Positions 22,535-34,036 of a stretch of DNA of 64,000 nt are shown here, one piece after another. This stretch comes from Ceratobasidium sp. AG-K. Its lineage: Eukaryota > Basidiomycota > Agaricomycetes > Cantharellales > Ceratobasidiaceae. Numbering within the stretch: position 1 is the stretch's first letter; the number at the start of each line of letters is the position of its first letter. The translations under genes were made by a program, and so were the position numbers. Under the pieces are notes generated by a model. The model was not told where the DNA came from and ran no database searches. It saw nothing but the letters and a program-made list of their open reading frames with translations. The stretch is from the NCBI GenBank assembly GCA_037039685.1, contig JAWNGF010000008.1:806001-870000 (forward strand). The letters are read 5' to 3'.

Positions 22535-25500
22535 CTACCCGCTGACGACAAAGTGGTTATGGTTCGCAGCTAAATAGGCATCATTAGCATAACTCATGGT
22601 CTATGTTAATGTACCCACTGATTCAACTACCTCGGCGGCTTTCGGTCGCGCGAGGGGATCATAACTCCAGCAGCTTAGTAGCAGTTCCCACATACGATTA
22701 TCACGCAAGTTGTCGCCCAAGTGATCCTTCGATCGGGTAGGTAGTGTTTTCTTTGCGACAGCCCACATCACACTCACATCGGTTTTGTACTGTGGGTAGT
22801 ATGGCGAGGTGCCAGTGATGATCACCTGCTATTCGTGAGCAAGCTGAGACCTTCGACTTACACAAGATACGTACGAGCATTGTCTATCGAACAAAAATGT
22901 CAGCAACAACCATAGAGGCGGACAAGGCCATTACCATTCCTAGCGCATGCACATCCGTATATGTATTTCTATTGCAGTTGTCGTCGATTATCAGCTCAGG
23001 CGCCTAGGACACGGTGAGCCCATTTCATATGTGGTCTGCGATAACTCGTACCATCCAGCGAGTGGTGCCTCCGCCCATTTTACTTGTCTCGGAGAACGCA
23101 AGACTACAGTCTGACATAATCGAGTGGTCAAAGTCGCACAGCTTGGCAACACCATTGCGTGATACAAGTATGTTGGTCTACGGAAAAGTCGGTTGCCGTG
23201 AGCATGAAGGGAAGCGCAAACAATTATCACACGTACGCCTTTGAGATCGCCGTGCACCTAGTAAACAAGTGTGTAATTTATCAAGGACTTTAACCTGGCG
23301 GTACTAACCATCTCTCGATCATGAAGATACGCAATGCCCATGGCTACTTGCATGCACTGCTGGAGCTAAATTTACAGACATTGAGGCACAGAAAATACGA
23401 CATACCAGCATGTATCGATCTACAATCGGGTTCTTGCATATGTACTCTCGCAGGTTGCCGTGCTCCATCCACCGCGACACCATTCCGAGCCGTCCTTGGA
23501 ACATGATCACTCCCATCAGCTCCTGTACATACTCGTGTTTGGCTTTTGACCAGTGGTATATCTCCCTCATCGCTCGCTAGTAAGCAAAAAAAGCATCTGC
23601 AGTGAATCCTTGAGCGTGTCTGGCCTAATGTACCTTCATGGTTTTCCACCCATTGTGCAGTAGTGCTGAGAACCGCCACACCTTGATGGCGACTTCGGTG
23701 CCATCACATAGCTTCCCCTTCCATATGTCGCCAAACGCACCGCCAATGATGAGCCCAGACGAGTACTGCTCAGGATCCATGTGCGATGAGAGGTCCACGC
23801 ACCCATGTTCAACTAGCCGTTGGAATATCTCTTCGCATGACTACATACAGAGTATTCGATTAACCATCTGAGGTTCAAAATATAGTCACACACTATGTGT
23901 CCCGGCTGGGTGTCCGCAGTTGACTGAGCCTCGCGAGCCGAGCTATCTGTTCCCATACCTTGTATAGTACCGTCAGCCGCACTGGCACCCTCCTTACGCA
24001 GAGGTGAATCCATGCGATTCGGAGACACATCTGCATAGTCGTGGTGAATAATCTTGCCGCGCTAGTGAACGAGCGGTGTCAGAGCTAAAACCACAGGCTG
24101 GTTGACATACTCACTTTCGTGGTTGCCCCTTGCCCTTCAGTGTTCTCCTCGTGCTCCGCTTCCAAGTACCTCTTCGTTCCTTGTACAATGGGGTTCTCTA
24201 CTTGAGAGCCGATAGACGGCACGATACCAACTAACACACGAAAATCGGAGCCAGTAAGGGCGGGCACTCAAATGGTGGGAAACACAAACAGCAGAGATTC
24301 GTTCCAGGCAACTCACCTCCCGTACTTCGTTGTGTTCCTCGCCGGCGAGGCACTTCCGGGAAACCCTCCATGGTATGATTACCAGGAGAAACTGACGAGA
24401 CCGGACTCAGTCTAGACCACGGAAGCGGGGCCGGTGGTCGTGAAATAGGAGGATTCTGTTGCGAGCTCGTGAAATGTAGCTCAGCCACATGCGACTTGGC
24501 CATTGGCTCCTGGTGCTGCTTCAGCTTTAGACCGTACGTCGTCTTGAGCTGGAGGATAGCCCTACAGAGCGAGTTTTGGACCGCAACGACTTCCTCGGGC
24601 GTCATGATGTACTGCTGCTGACCGCTCTGCAAAATTCGATGCTGCTCGCGGAGAAGCGCCGCCTAGGAGGGGATTTTTTTTTACATCAGATCAAGATCGA
24701 TCGACGGGGACGAGAAACACACCTGTTCCATGAGAGCCCTGATTCCCGGCTGGTCGTTGAATAACAGATAATGAAGCACCACGATGCGCTCAAACTCGAG
24801 CACAAACGGCCGCGCCGCCACCACCGCCTGGTTCATCTGCACACGCTGGACCTCGGGCATCTCTCGTCGATTATATTGGCCTGATTAATCTTACATCAGC
24901 ACACCACGAGGCATGAGAAACCAAAAGCACTCACGCGTCTGCCCAACCTCGCGGGCCATGCTAACCAAAATCACCCTCGCACGTTCGATCGCTTCTGGGG
25001 CAAACGGGATCTTGAGCGCACCCATGCCGCCCACGCCGTGGAGGTTGTGCGCCTGCATATTGGGCGACAACGATCCACCTCCGCTCGAAGATCGATGGCT
25101 ATTGGCAAGTTGCTGCTGCTGAGCGTCTTGTTGAGCTTGAGCGGCCTGTGTTTGCGTCTGGGCGTTTTGCTGCTGCGTGTCCTGTTGGCTGAGCGCCTGT
25201 TGGTGAAGCTGCTGCTGCCGTATAAACATGTTGAGGAACCGGATCAACACCGGTCGGAAGCGCTGCACGACTTGGATGCGGTCGGCCGGCCATCCCTCAC
25301 GCTGCATCGCAGGAAGATCCATCTGGGCCGCACGAAGAAGCTTGGTCTGCGGCGGAATCTCCGGCAGCCAGTCTTTGAGCGCGACCTGAAGAAATGCGAG
25401 CACGCGCTGAAAGTTTGCCACCAATAGAGCGTCCGCCCCTCCATCGCTAGTCATTATATCGGGGATGGCGTCGATGTTGGTGAGATCGGCATCCGAGAGA

Positions 25501-25959
25501 TTGCGCTGAGGGGGAGGCAGGGAGGCGCGCCATTGCCTGGCTGGAGGATCGCTGTCCCTGTGTGGTCGAGTAGTGTAAACACCCACGTCCGAGTCCTGGA
25601 AGTCGGAAAGGAGTGGCGCTTTGCAAGTGTCGGCGATTGGGTGTGGGGTAGATGGGCACTTTAGCAAGACGCAGGAAGAAGTATGCGCTGAACTCACATG
25701 CCGCGCGTCGCTGTGCAACTTGTTGGCGGAGAATCTCCTGGAAACCGAGCTTGGGCTGGGACTCGATCGGGGTGGCGGGGGTCAATCCGAGTGAGGGGGC
25801 GGGGGGCTCGTCGGCGGTAGACAACGAGGCGTTGGGGTCGACGCTTGGCCGCATAACGTTGGACGACACCAGCGTCGGAGCACTCATAGGTTTGGTATAT
25901 GGAGATGGAGCATTCGAGACAGGCTCAGATCCACTTGGTGAATCTGCGGGCTGAGCCAT
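22535..25959 (-). CDS. TKL kinase K6 with Ser/Pro leader and Gln-rich region
   Basis: Starts at 25959 ('MAQPADSPSGSEPVSNAPS') with a Ser/Pro leader ending 'KLGFQEILRQQVAQRRAAC', homologous to the K8 leader. Next comes a different region: 'LPEIPPQTKLLRAAQMDLP', 'VVQRFRPVLIRFLNMFIRQ', a Gln-rich tract (about 25235-25105) and 'EEVVAVQNSLCRAILQLKTT' (about 24600). I do not recognise it; it looks like a transcription co-regulator. The linker has 'VQGTKRYLEAEHEEN' and 'RGKIIHHDYADV'. Kinase exons: 'GGAFGDIWKGKLCDGTEVAI' plus 'KVW' (about 23840-23640), 'REIYHWSKAKHEYVQELMGV', 'CMQVAMGIAYLHDREM', microexon 23257-23237 'VHGDLKG', 'NGVAKLCDFDHSIMSDCS', 'APELIIDDNCNRNTYTD', C-lobe 'IITGTSPYYPQYKTDVSVMW'. 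The last exon starts 'LRTITTL' and stops at 22535. No break seen. The many N-terminal introns were joined by eye. Confidence 0.68.
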
Positions 25960-26867
25960 GCAGAGGCCCTACGTGTTGCCGATCTAGATGTCCACACGGT
26001 TGCTTAAGTGTAGCGAGGGCTCAGAGGGCTGGCGGGGGGCAGAGAAGTCGATATGGAGGTACTGGTGCCGTGCGGCGAGACAGAGAGACTCTTATGACAG
26101 GATACAAGACAGCAGGGAGGAATCGTCGGTGCCATGCTGCGTGACAATGGATAAGACGTGCGATTAGATGCGCCAGGGGCGACTGGTATTATCGAACGTA
26201 GAGTTCGGCGCGGCCTTGGGTGAATTGAATGCTCGACGAGGTATTACAGTATTGTGGTCGGGCTAAGGCCGATCGCATTTGTGAATCATTATTACGCAAC
26301 AACTGCACCCTGGGACTCGTCCACGTGATTTGGAAGTTCTCCCCACGTATATATTACTTTAGATACTGCCGCAAGATCAGTACAGCGCCGTGTCCGCCGG
26401 TCGTGCTTTGCTTCTACAGCAATAGCCTTGATATCTAATTCCTGTATCTCTCTTCCTACCTTCAACCTCCTGCCGGATTTGACCATGACACTCCTACCAG
26501 CCTTCCGTAGGTCTGAACCAACTATGACTGTTTCGCTGCTAATAAAAGCCAAAACCTCGGTCCCGAATTGATAAAGCGGCCTAGCCTAGTCGGTGACGCA
26601 ATCATTCTCTAACTAGTCTCGTACTGGAATGGATATCAGTAGAGCCCGCAGACCAGGAACCGAGGTTGGCTGATTCTAGCCCAGCAAATAAGCTGCAAGC
26701 ACCGAGCGAGTGCTTTATTACTAAACAATCTGCTACCAAGTGGCAACACTCATAGTTGAGCACGGGGATGGAGCTTCATTAAACGAGTCGCGATGAGTGC
26801 CGAGTCGACGCAACCTCTCCATCCGGCGGTTCATTTTACTTACTGATGCTGCACAAAATATTACGGT
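25960..26867. other. K6 upstream region
   Basis: About 900 bp without a supportable gene. A CACGTGAT motif near 26321 resembles one in the K5 upstream region. Nothing else stood out. Confidence 0.45.
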
Positions 26868-27365
26868 TTACGGTCCACAGTCAGGAGTAGTCTCAATCTT
26901 TTCGCGTAACTCAAAGGCGCACATATGCGGTGGTACAGATGAGTACTTCCATTTCCATTTGAATGTATCAAGGACGATACAGCCTACAATATTATTTCGG
27001 TCAGATTTCCAATTTCTTGTGGAGGTTGTATGCATGCATATTAGGCGGCAAGAACCCTCCTCCGAAATCACGCTATTGGTTTTGTTGCATCGTATTGGGT
27101 AGAGGGGAAGGAACGGGTTGGGATGAAGTCGAGGAAGCACTAGGAGGAAACCCCTGGGAAGGAGGCTGAGGGGTATTCGAGGACCCCGGCTGGGATTTTT
27201 GGTCGGGCATTCCTGCCGCTTGTTCAGTAGCGCGACTAGAAACCATCCGTAAGTACGCATATCAATACAAACTGATTGTTCCCGCCTTTCTGGTTGAGTG
27301 GGCTCGCTAATCGTTAGTGCCATTCGATCAATTTCCATCCACAACACTAGCAGGTAAATATGCAC
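26868..27365 (-). pseudogene. Relic of a K6-type N-terminal region
   Basis: An open 165-codon frame exists, but a different frame of the same strand near 27020-27065 reads 'GGFLPPNMHAYNLHK'. That aligns with the K6 N-terminal stretch containing 'LSPNMQAHNLHG' (about 25060-25085). The rest is too decayed to follow. I take it as debris of another duplicated N-terminal module rather than a gene. Confidence 0.35.
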
Positions 27366-27824
27366 TGGTATTATGCTAAGGCGTATAGCTGGTACAGTGT
27401 TTTCGACTACTTAGCCCTGTCGAAGTGAAGCTCCGAATTTTCCTGACGTAAGTCAACCAGGTGCGAGTACCAAAGTTGCTCAGTGGGTTGTAAGCAGTAA
27501 CACGGACCACACACACGTGCACCTGAACAAAGCTTATCACCTATCACCTGGTAGATCCTGTGTCCACAGCGCCAGAAGTAGAATGTGTCAAACAATTCGC
27601 ATTGTTGGGAGCACCGACTGAAAGGCCTATACTGTGGGAGTCTTTCCGGTTGCTTCACCACCTCCGTGGGTATCTCTAGTATTCATCAGGGAAAGTAGCC
27701 CGTCCTAAACATACAGTATATAATGAATAACAACGTGTTCGACGATAATTAAAAAAGCGCGGTTGATCTGTTCACAGGATACGGCGTTCGGAATTGAGAT
27801 CGGTTCCATATGGTTGACAGGGGT
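27366..27824. other. K7 downstream spacer
   Basis: 460 bp with one 84-codon Cys-containing frame (27407-27661, -) that matches nothing I recognise; treated as non-coding. Confidence 0.4.
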
Positions 27825-30800
27825 TAAACTGGATCGCTCGTTGGTAAAGCCATGATTCCTTGTAGCTAAATAAACGTGGTCGGCACACAACGCCCAGACT
27901 CTGACCGGGACACCCACCGATTCAACTACCTCGGCTGATTTTGGCCGTGCTAGCGGACCGTAGTTCCAGCAGCTCAGCAGTAGTTCCCACATCCGATTGT
28001 CACGGGGGTTGTCGCCCAGGTGGTCCATCGGCCGGGTTGGCAGCTGCCTTTTCATGACCGCCATGATTACATTTACGTCCTCCTTGCATTGAGGGTAGTA
28101 TGGGGAAGTTCCCGTGATGATCTCCTGCTGTCGGTGAGCGACATCAACACTGGCCAACGTGATATACGTACTAGCATGGTCTAAGAAAACCTGGGGTTAG
28201 TATGGGTCATACATACTTGGTCATATGGCCTTACCATTCCGAGGGCATACATGTCAGTATATGCGCTTCTCCTGCAGTCTTCATCGAATAGGAGCTCAGG
28301 TGCCTAATGCTACATAAGCCTCATTATCATTCAGTCCGCAGCAGTGCTTACCATCCATCGGGTAGTACCTCCGCCTAGCTTGCTTGTTTCTGAAAACGCA
28401 AGACTGCATTCCGACATGATCGCATGATCGAAATCGCTCAGCTTGGCAGCGCCGCTGAGTGAGACAAGTACGTTCATCTGTAGGCAATAATAAGCCATTA
28501 CAGCATAAAATAGAGGAGGGTGGTATCACTTACCCCCTTCAGGTCCCCATGCACCTAACGGAATCAAAATGTCAGCCGATACGAGGAACATTGCTCGGCA
28601 CTACACACCATATCCTGGCTGTGAAGGTATGCGACACCACTAGCCACCTGAAAGCACTACAAAAGCTTGAGTTGCAGGAACCGGGGCAAGGGAGAGAAAC
28701 ATACTAGAGAGTAACGATCTACGCTCGGATTCTTGTAAAGATACTCCCGTAGGTTACCATGCTCCATCCATAGTGACACCATACCCAATCTTCCTTGGAA
28801 CATGATCACTCCCATCAACTCCTGCACGTACTCATGCTTGGCCTTTGACCAGTAGTAGATCTCTCGCATGGCTCGCTGCGAAAAACAAAACGTGTTTCAA
28901 GTCGAACTCTTCCCCTCATACAGCTTAGCGAACCTTCATGGCTTTCGACCCATTGTGGAGCAGCGAGGTGAATCGCCACACCTTGATAGCGACATCGGTA
29001 CCGTCCCGCAGCTTCCCCTTCCAGATATCGCCGAACGCGCCGCCAATGATGAACCCGGACGAGTATTGTTCTGGGTCCATATCCGACGATAGGTCTGTAC
29101 ACCCGTGGGCAATCAAGTGCTGGAACATCTCTTCACACGACTATACGCAAAATATCTCATGAGCCGTCCAAAGCCTAAAGTGGGAGCACGCACAATTTGT
29201 CCCGATTGGATCATCACAATGGACCGAACGTTGCTGGTAGGATCGTCTGTTTCCACATCCTGCACGACACCGTCGGCTGAACCGAGAAGCCGAGCGTTGG
29301 CTCGTTTGAGCATCCCTACGGTGTCATAAGTATCAATGCGAATAACAACGCGAGCACCCACGTCTCTGCTGTCTTGGACGATCTGAGATTGTCCCAGGAT
29401 CTTGAGGAGACGTACTCGTACGAGACGTAGCGCCAGGAGTAATCTTCTGACGGCTACTCCATATCTTGGCATTCCGCCTAGTAAAATAGCCTGTCGCGGG
29501 GATCGAATCCGAATCCGAATCCGAGTCAGAGTCCACAGTCTTGTCACTCGCCCGTTGCAGGGTTCGGGCCGCATTGATTTGCTCAAGAGCCTTTTTCCGC
29601 TCAGCTGTCGTCATACGAAGTGATTTCTTCTGTCGCCCAGTACCAGACCCTGTGGGTGGGACTTGAGATACCTCAGCGACAAACGGAGCTTTGGCTGGAT
29701 CGCCACGCAAGGGTGCATCAATGGTCGTCGGGGTTGAGCCAGGAGTGGAGTCTGCATCCGGCAAGCCCGCCCCATTAATCCTCGGCTGGGGTGCCTTGGG
29801 TTGCGAAGCCGATTGACGATCGGCCATACGTGCAACGCAGTCCGCCGACCAGGCCGAGTTTCCCCCAGAGGTTTGCAGGCACGTCCCGCCATCCTCGTCT
29901 CTACTTTTGCCGTCTTCTTGCCCCCGCACGACTAAATTTCGAGAATTGACCCAGGTCGCAAGGCGCATATAGGGCTGGATAGGAGCCGCGCCACCGGCTG
30001 GGGCCAATGAGGAGACTTCGGTGTTGGCCTTGCGCACGAGTTCGTCCATGCGATCCTCCTCACCAAGAATCACAGCCCGATCACCAGGGGCTGGTTGGCC
30101 CTCCGCGGTTTGCTGGTCTCCAAGAACCCCCTGGTCGCTGGAGGGCAATCGACCCTGTTGTTGATAGTGTCGTATCGACGGCGGAGGCGGAGGATGCTTA
30201 AACTTCTGCGGCTGCTGCAGCGAAGACGTGTGCGGTGGCGAAGTGTGGTGTTCGCGCTGGTCCGAGGACTGCGAGGGCATTTGTTGTCTCTGTGACTCCG
30301 TCTCGGCCAAATGCTGTGGCTCCATCGTCTCCAATCTCTGCAAATCATACGACCGAGAGTTTTGCGGCTCTTGTTGAGAAAGAGTATCCTGTCCTGAATA
30401 CTGGGGGACGGGTGGAAGAGGGCGTGAGGGAGACTTTTGCCGGGCAGGGCGTTTCTGAGGTTGTGAGAGGTAGGGCTGGGGAGGGGGTTGCACGGTCGGG
30501 CCTTGGGACTGCTGCTGGCGATCAAGTGCATCTGACTGGCCCATGGGGCCCGAAGGTTTCCCGGGATGTACCTTGCCAGGTTGACGGGTGCGCGTTGGGT
30601 CGCTTGTCCTTGGGAGGGGAAACACACCAACGGCACCCGCGGACGTGGGCGCGAGGCCGGTACGCTGAACAAGAAACCTGAGCGAGCTCTTGTCATCGCC
30701 AAAGAGTTGACACTTGATCAACAGCTGCGTGTCGTCGAGAGCCCCCCCAATGGCATACCCGTGCAGTTCGGTGTGGTAGATGGAAAAGGTAGAATGGAGG

Positions 30801-31366
30801 TCTTCTGGGATGTCAAGCTACGGAAATCATTTAGTTGGAGAATATGTTCGACTTGAATGTCTACCTTGGACAGAATTTTCTCGCGGACGACCTGGGCCTC
30901 GGTGTAGCCGCTAATATCGACAGTGACATAGTTTTCCGTGTTACGTGTTACAGCAACAATAATGCGGTCAATAGCAGACTGTACTCGCGGGGACAGCACC
31001 TGGCGCGCGGGCGAAAACATCCGCTGTACGCTTGAGAGCTGCACACTTAGCACTCGGTAACAGTTAAACCCAATCAACTCACCTAGGAAGACCCGGCGGC
31101 GACAACTCGTCCTCAGGAATGTCGCTAGGTTCGGCGATGGAGAAATCATGTTCAGCGTGTGGCTTGGAAGGAGGATTCGTAGATCCAAGGTTGGGCGGGC
31201 CTGGGGTCGGTGGCGGTCGTGTCGATGGCTTCTCCGTCGTGTAATTGCCAGAGTGACTTGCCGGCGTATCTCCGTCGCTACCCACGTCGGGATTCATAAC
31301 AGTCAGTTTGACTTTTCGCCATTCGCCGCGTCGCCGCGTCTGATCATCGACATCGACTGCAGTCAT
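27825..31366 (-). CDS. Bck1-like N-terminal domain-TKL kinase fusion K7
   Basis: Start ATG 31366 ('MTAVDVDDQTRRRGEWRKVK'). After a Pro-rich stretch, two exons give 'TRNTENYVTVDISG', 'VREKILSK', 'LDIPEDLHSTFSIYHTELHG', 'YAIGGALDDTQL' and 'FGDDKSSLRFLVQ' (about 30990-30650). This is the ubiquitin-like/RA-like block found near the N-terminus of Bck1-type MAP kinase kinase kinases. A long Gln/Pro/Ser-rich region (30650-29500) follows, with a 'DSDSDSDS' tract. The linker 'QDVETDDPTSNVRSIVMIQS' ends in 'GQI'. Kinase exons: 'GGAFGDIWKGKLRDGTDVAI' (about 29140-28940), 'REIYYWSKAKHEYVQELMGV', 'CFQVASGVAYLHSQDM', microexon 28554-28534 'VHGDLKG', 'GAAKLSDFDHAIMSECS', the APE exon, C-lobe 'EIITGTSPYYPQCKEDVN', last exon 'LQGIMAL' with stop 27825. 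It lacks the STE11-type kinase that normally follows this domain. One splice site before the linker exon (about 29480) is unclear. Confidence 0.68.
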
Positions 31367-32149
31367 GGTGGTGGAGTGGCACATCACAGCCAAGCAAGGG
31401 TTGTGTTTTGATTTCCAATTCATACTGAGTCAGCAAAGATCGCTACCCCAGCAACCCAGATCAGAGGTTATACCACAAGGCACCAAGCACGTTGGTTCTG
31501 TTACACATTTACTGCTCCCCACCATTCTTGGGGTCGATCCATTACTCGGGGCCACTCGCCTCTCCACTAGCCCCATGCAGAATGCCAAGGATGATATTTA
31601 CCTAGTGCGTCCCTGAAATAACGAGCCTGCCCGCGTCGATCCCACAAGGAGTCCCATTTTCATTCCAAAAAACACCATTTCACACTCATGCTCCGTCCTG
31701 AAAATTCCACTTCCACTGCACGCGTGACGAGATATAACATATCTAAAAATAGGCTGGACCAAATAAAGTCTGTCGGCTCCGAAATATTATCGGAATCTGA
31801 GCTAAGTCTGAGCACGATGTCACTTGTCGCCAGACTTCCTCACGGGCTGCAGGTTCAGTACAACCACGTGATATATTCCCAGGCTCCAATAAAACTGACC
31901 TCACTGCCCGAAAAGGGAATATCCCTTGAAATTCACTACACTCTCGCAGACCTTTAGGGCGTATTTAGCTATTTTTCACGTTATGAGTATTCTTGATTAT
32001 AATTTTCACAGCATCAAGGGCATCTATGCAATCCATCGGAAAGGTAACGTTCCTTCGAAATAAATATCAAATAACCATATGTTTGAAGATGATACAAAAA
32101 GGTTTGTTGGTCTGTTCATAATCTCTGGTGTTTGCGAGCTTTCAGGTCA
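31367..32149. other. K7 upstream / K8 downstream spacer
   Basis: 780 bp; AT-rich towards K8. Presumably the K7 promoter and K8 3' UTR. No coding signal. Confidence 0.5.
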
Positions 32150-32295
32150 TTATCGTTTAGTTGAGGCTTGGGCCGGACCACTTATTGGGGATAAAATAAT
32201 TATGTATTGCAGCTAAACAAACCTGTTCAATGAGTAACGCTTGGCTTTGACTGAGATACTTACCAATTCAACTATCTCAGCTGCTGTTGGCCGTG
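32150..32295 (-). pseudogene. K8, 3' fragment cut off by the retrotransposon
   Basis: This carries the end of the K8 C-lobe exon, reading 'PTAAEIVEL'. A GT-AG intron follows, then the last exon 'LQYIIILSP', in frame to a stop at 32150. The bases directly join the other half: 'CWDYDPLAR' at 39251 onward continues with 'PTAAEIVEL' when the element and one copy of the 5-bp target duplication CCGTG (32291-32295 and 39251-39255) are ignored. Confidence 0.85.
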
Positions 32296-32712
32296 TGTCA
32301 TGAGCTGACTAAGCTCAGACATTTTATTCCGATTTTATATCTTTTTTTCCGAACACTTTCCTTTTTTGGTACAAATGTCCTCTGGCGCTTAAACTTGTAT
32401 CATGTGATGTATTTGTCTTTTCATTTGATATTGGTGATGCTTCCGGAACTTCCAGAATGTCGAGTCATGTCTCTTATCTCGCTTATCATCGGTTGTACTC
32501 GGCTTTCCCACACTGATAAATGATGACGTGGCACAGTTCCCTCATGTATATAAACCCAGGGGTCAAGCCGGTTAACAACAAGGCTTGACCTCCTCTCCAC
32601 TAGGACTTGCTCAATCAAATCCTCTAAACTATCACTATTCCTTGGGTTCTAAGACTTATCTAAGTCGAACCCCTTAACCTTTATATATACCTAATTTACC
32701 CAAGTCGGGACA
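32296..32712 (+). repeat. 5' LTR
   Basis: 417 bp, TGTCATGAGC to GTCGGGACA. Carries a TATA box (TATATAAA, 32547-32554) and a predicted transcription start about 33 bp downstream. Contains the inverted pair GGTCAAGCC/GGCTTGACC around the start site. Confidence 0.95.
32547..32591 (+). promoter_or_regulatory. LTR core promoter and predicted RNA 5' end
   Basis: TATATAAA at 32547-32554; the predicted start is A at 32580, 33 nt from the start of the TATA box. The first 12 nt from there (32580-32591) are the exact reverse complement of the putative primer-binding site. In Tf1-type elements this is what fixes the RNA 5' end. Confidence 0.6.
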
Positions 32713-32714
32713 TT

Positions 32715-32726
32715 AGGTCAAGCCTT
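32715..32726 (+). other. Putative self-priming primer-binding site
   Basis: AGGTCAAGCCTT, two bases after the 5' LTR. It is perfectly complementary to LTR bases 32580-32591, which lie where the transcript should begin. I saw no evident match to a common tRNA 3' end. This arrangement defines self-primed Tf1/sushi-like elements. Confidence 0.65.
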
Positions 32727-33199
32727 TTAAAAAAGCATCAGCCTCAAAGCTCCTGCTTTTTCCACCAAGTAGTTAGAACGTACACAGGAAAACGGGCATA
32801 GTACAACGGACGAAGAGCTATACTTGATATAGACCAGTAGTCCCACGTCGCTATATGCTGTCAGTGAACCCAATCGTTATCCTCTTTCGGGTCATAGCGG
32901 CTTTAGTCAGCTAAATACACCCTCACTCTGTTATACACTGTCGCTATCACGCCTGCCCAAGGCTGTTGATAACTGATAAGATCAGATAAGGAGTATATAA
33001 AGCAAAAGCTTAGTGTCTAGCACCCTTCACATCCAAATCAACATCTCGAGGAAGCCAGATCCTCTCAAGCAAAACTGGAAAGTGGTCGGAGCACCACCCA
33101 AGTTAACACTCTCATCCATCAAGAACCCCATCAACCCGTCGTTTCCATCAGTACGCACTAAAAAGGAACTAATTAGTAACTAACTAATTAACCTTAAAA

Positions 33200-34011
33200 G
33201 TGTTCCCCGCATTTTTTAGCCTCTGCGAAGCAGTCTTTAGACTAAAGGACTTCGTACTTGATCTAGACACCAAGGTCGACAAATTAAACAGTCGAATTGA
33301 AGTGCTAGAAGAAGATCAAGTTGAACAAGCAGAGGATTTAAGGGTCGAATGTACCAGAAACGACGAAAACCACAATCAACTCGAAGCCGATTATCAATCC
33401 CTCCATTCAAGGCTTGAGTTCATCGAAATTAACCTCGACAATACAAACAAGCAACAAGCCGATCAAGATCGTGTCCAAAGCATAAATCTAGTGGACACTA
33501 ATATCGAAGTCGAGCGATTGCAAGAACAAACCCGTGTCTTGATCGAAAACTGTGACCAACTTATAAAAATCCAAGAAAAACACACTCGAAAGGTCGAAAA
33601 TCTCATCAGCAACAACAAACGTCAGTGGCGTACTATCGAAACCCTTAAAGACAAAATCAAGGGCAAATACTGTTATCAAGCAGCAGAAGTGCGTATTCCT
33701 ATTAATCAGGATTACCGCCTTCTAAATCACCTTAATACTATCGCACCCAACCCTTTTCAGTGGGACCAAAACCTTGACTCACACAGGAACAACACAGGGA
33801 ACAACTTAGACTAGAGTCCCTAAAACTCTTTATTGAAGATGTTCATTGTAACTACATATACGAACAGTACGACGAACTAGGAGTAATCAACGCATTGTTC
33901 TTGGAAGACGAAAATCTTGAATTGATATTTTTGAGAAGTTTGCACATCATTAAAGACAGAAGGGTTCGAAGAAGAATCCGTGATATTTTGTACGGTCTGG
34001 GATCCCAATAA
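33200..34011 (+). pseudogene. Coiled-coil ORF upstream of gag
   Basis: An open frame at 33200-33814 has a strong heptad-like, Glu/Gln/Leu-rich composition ('LDTKVDKLNSRIEVLEEDQV'). After an apparent indel near 33780-33800 it continues in another frame as 'QLRLESLKLFIEDVHC' and 'RRVRRRIRDILYGLGSQ' to TAA at 34009-34011. It has no ATG. A GT-AG intron with a good branch site (about 33152-33221) could join it to an upstream exon in the leader. It lies between the LTR and gag, where most Ty3/Gypsy elements have no gene. It is either an extra element gene or an N-terminal extension of gag that has been lost. Confidence 0.5.
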
Positions 34012-34036
34012 ATCTACCTGTTTTCCCCCCTCCGAT

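Noticed and set aside
32557..32590. Inverted pair GGTCAAGCC/GGCTTGACC as a terminator hairpin
   Set aside because: It lies at the LTR start site and is better explained by the self-priming sequence; no T-tract follows.
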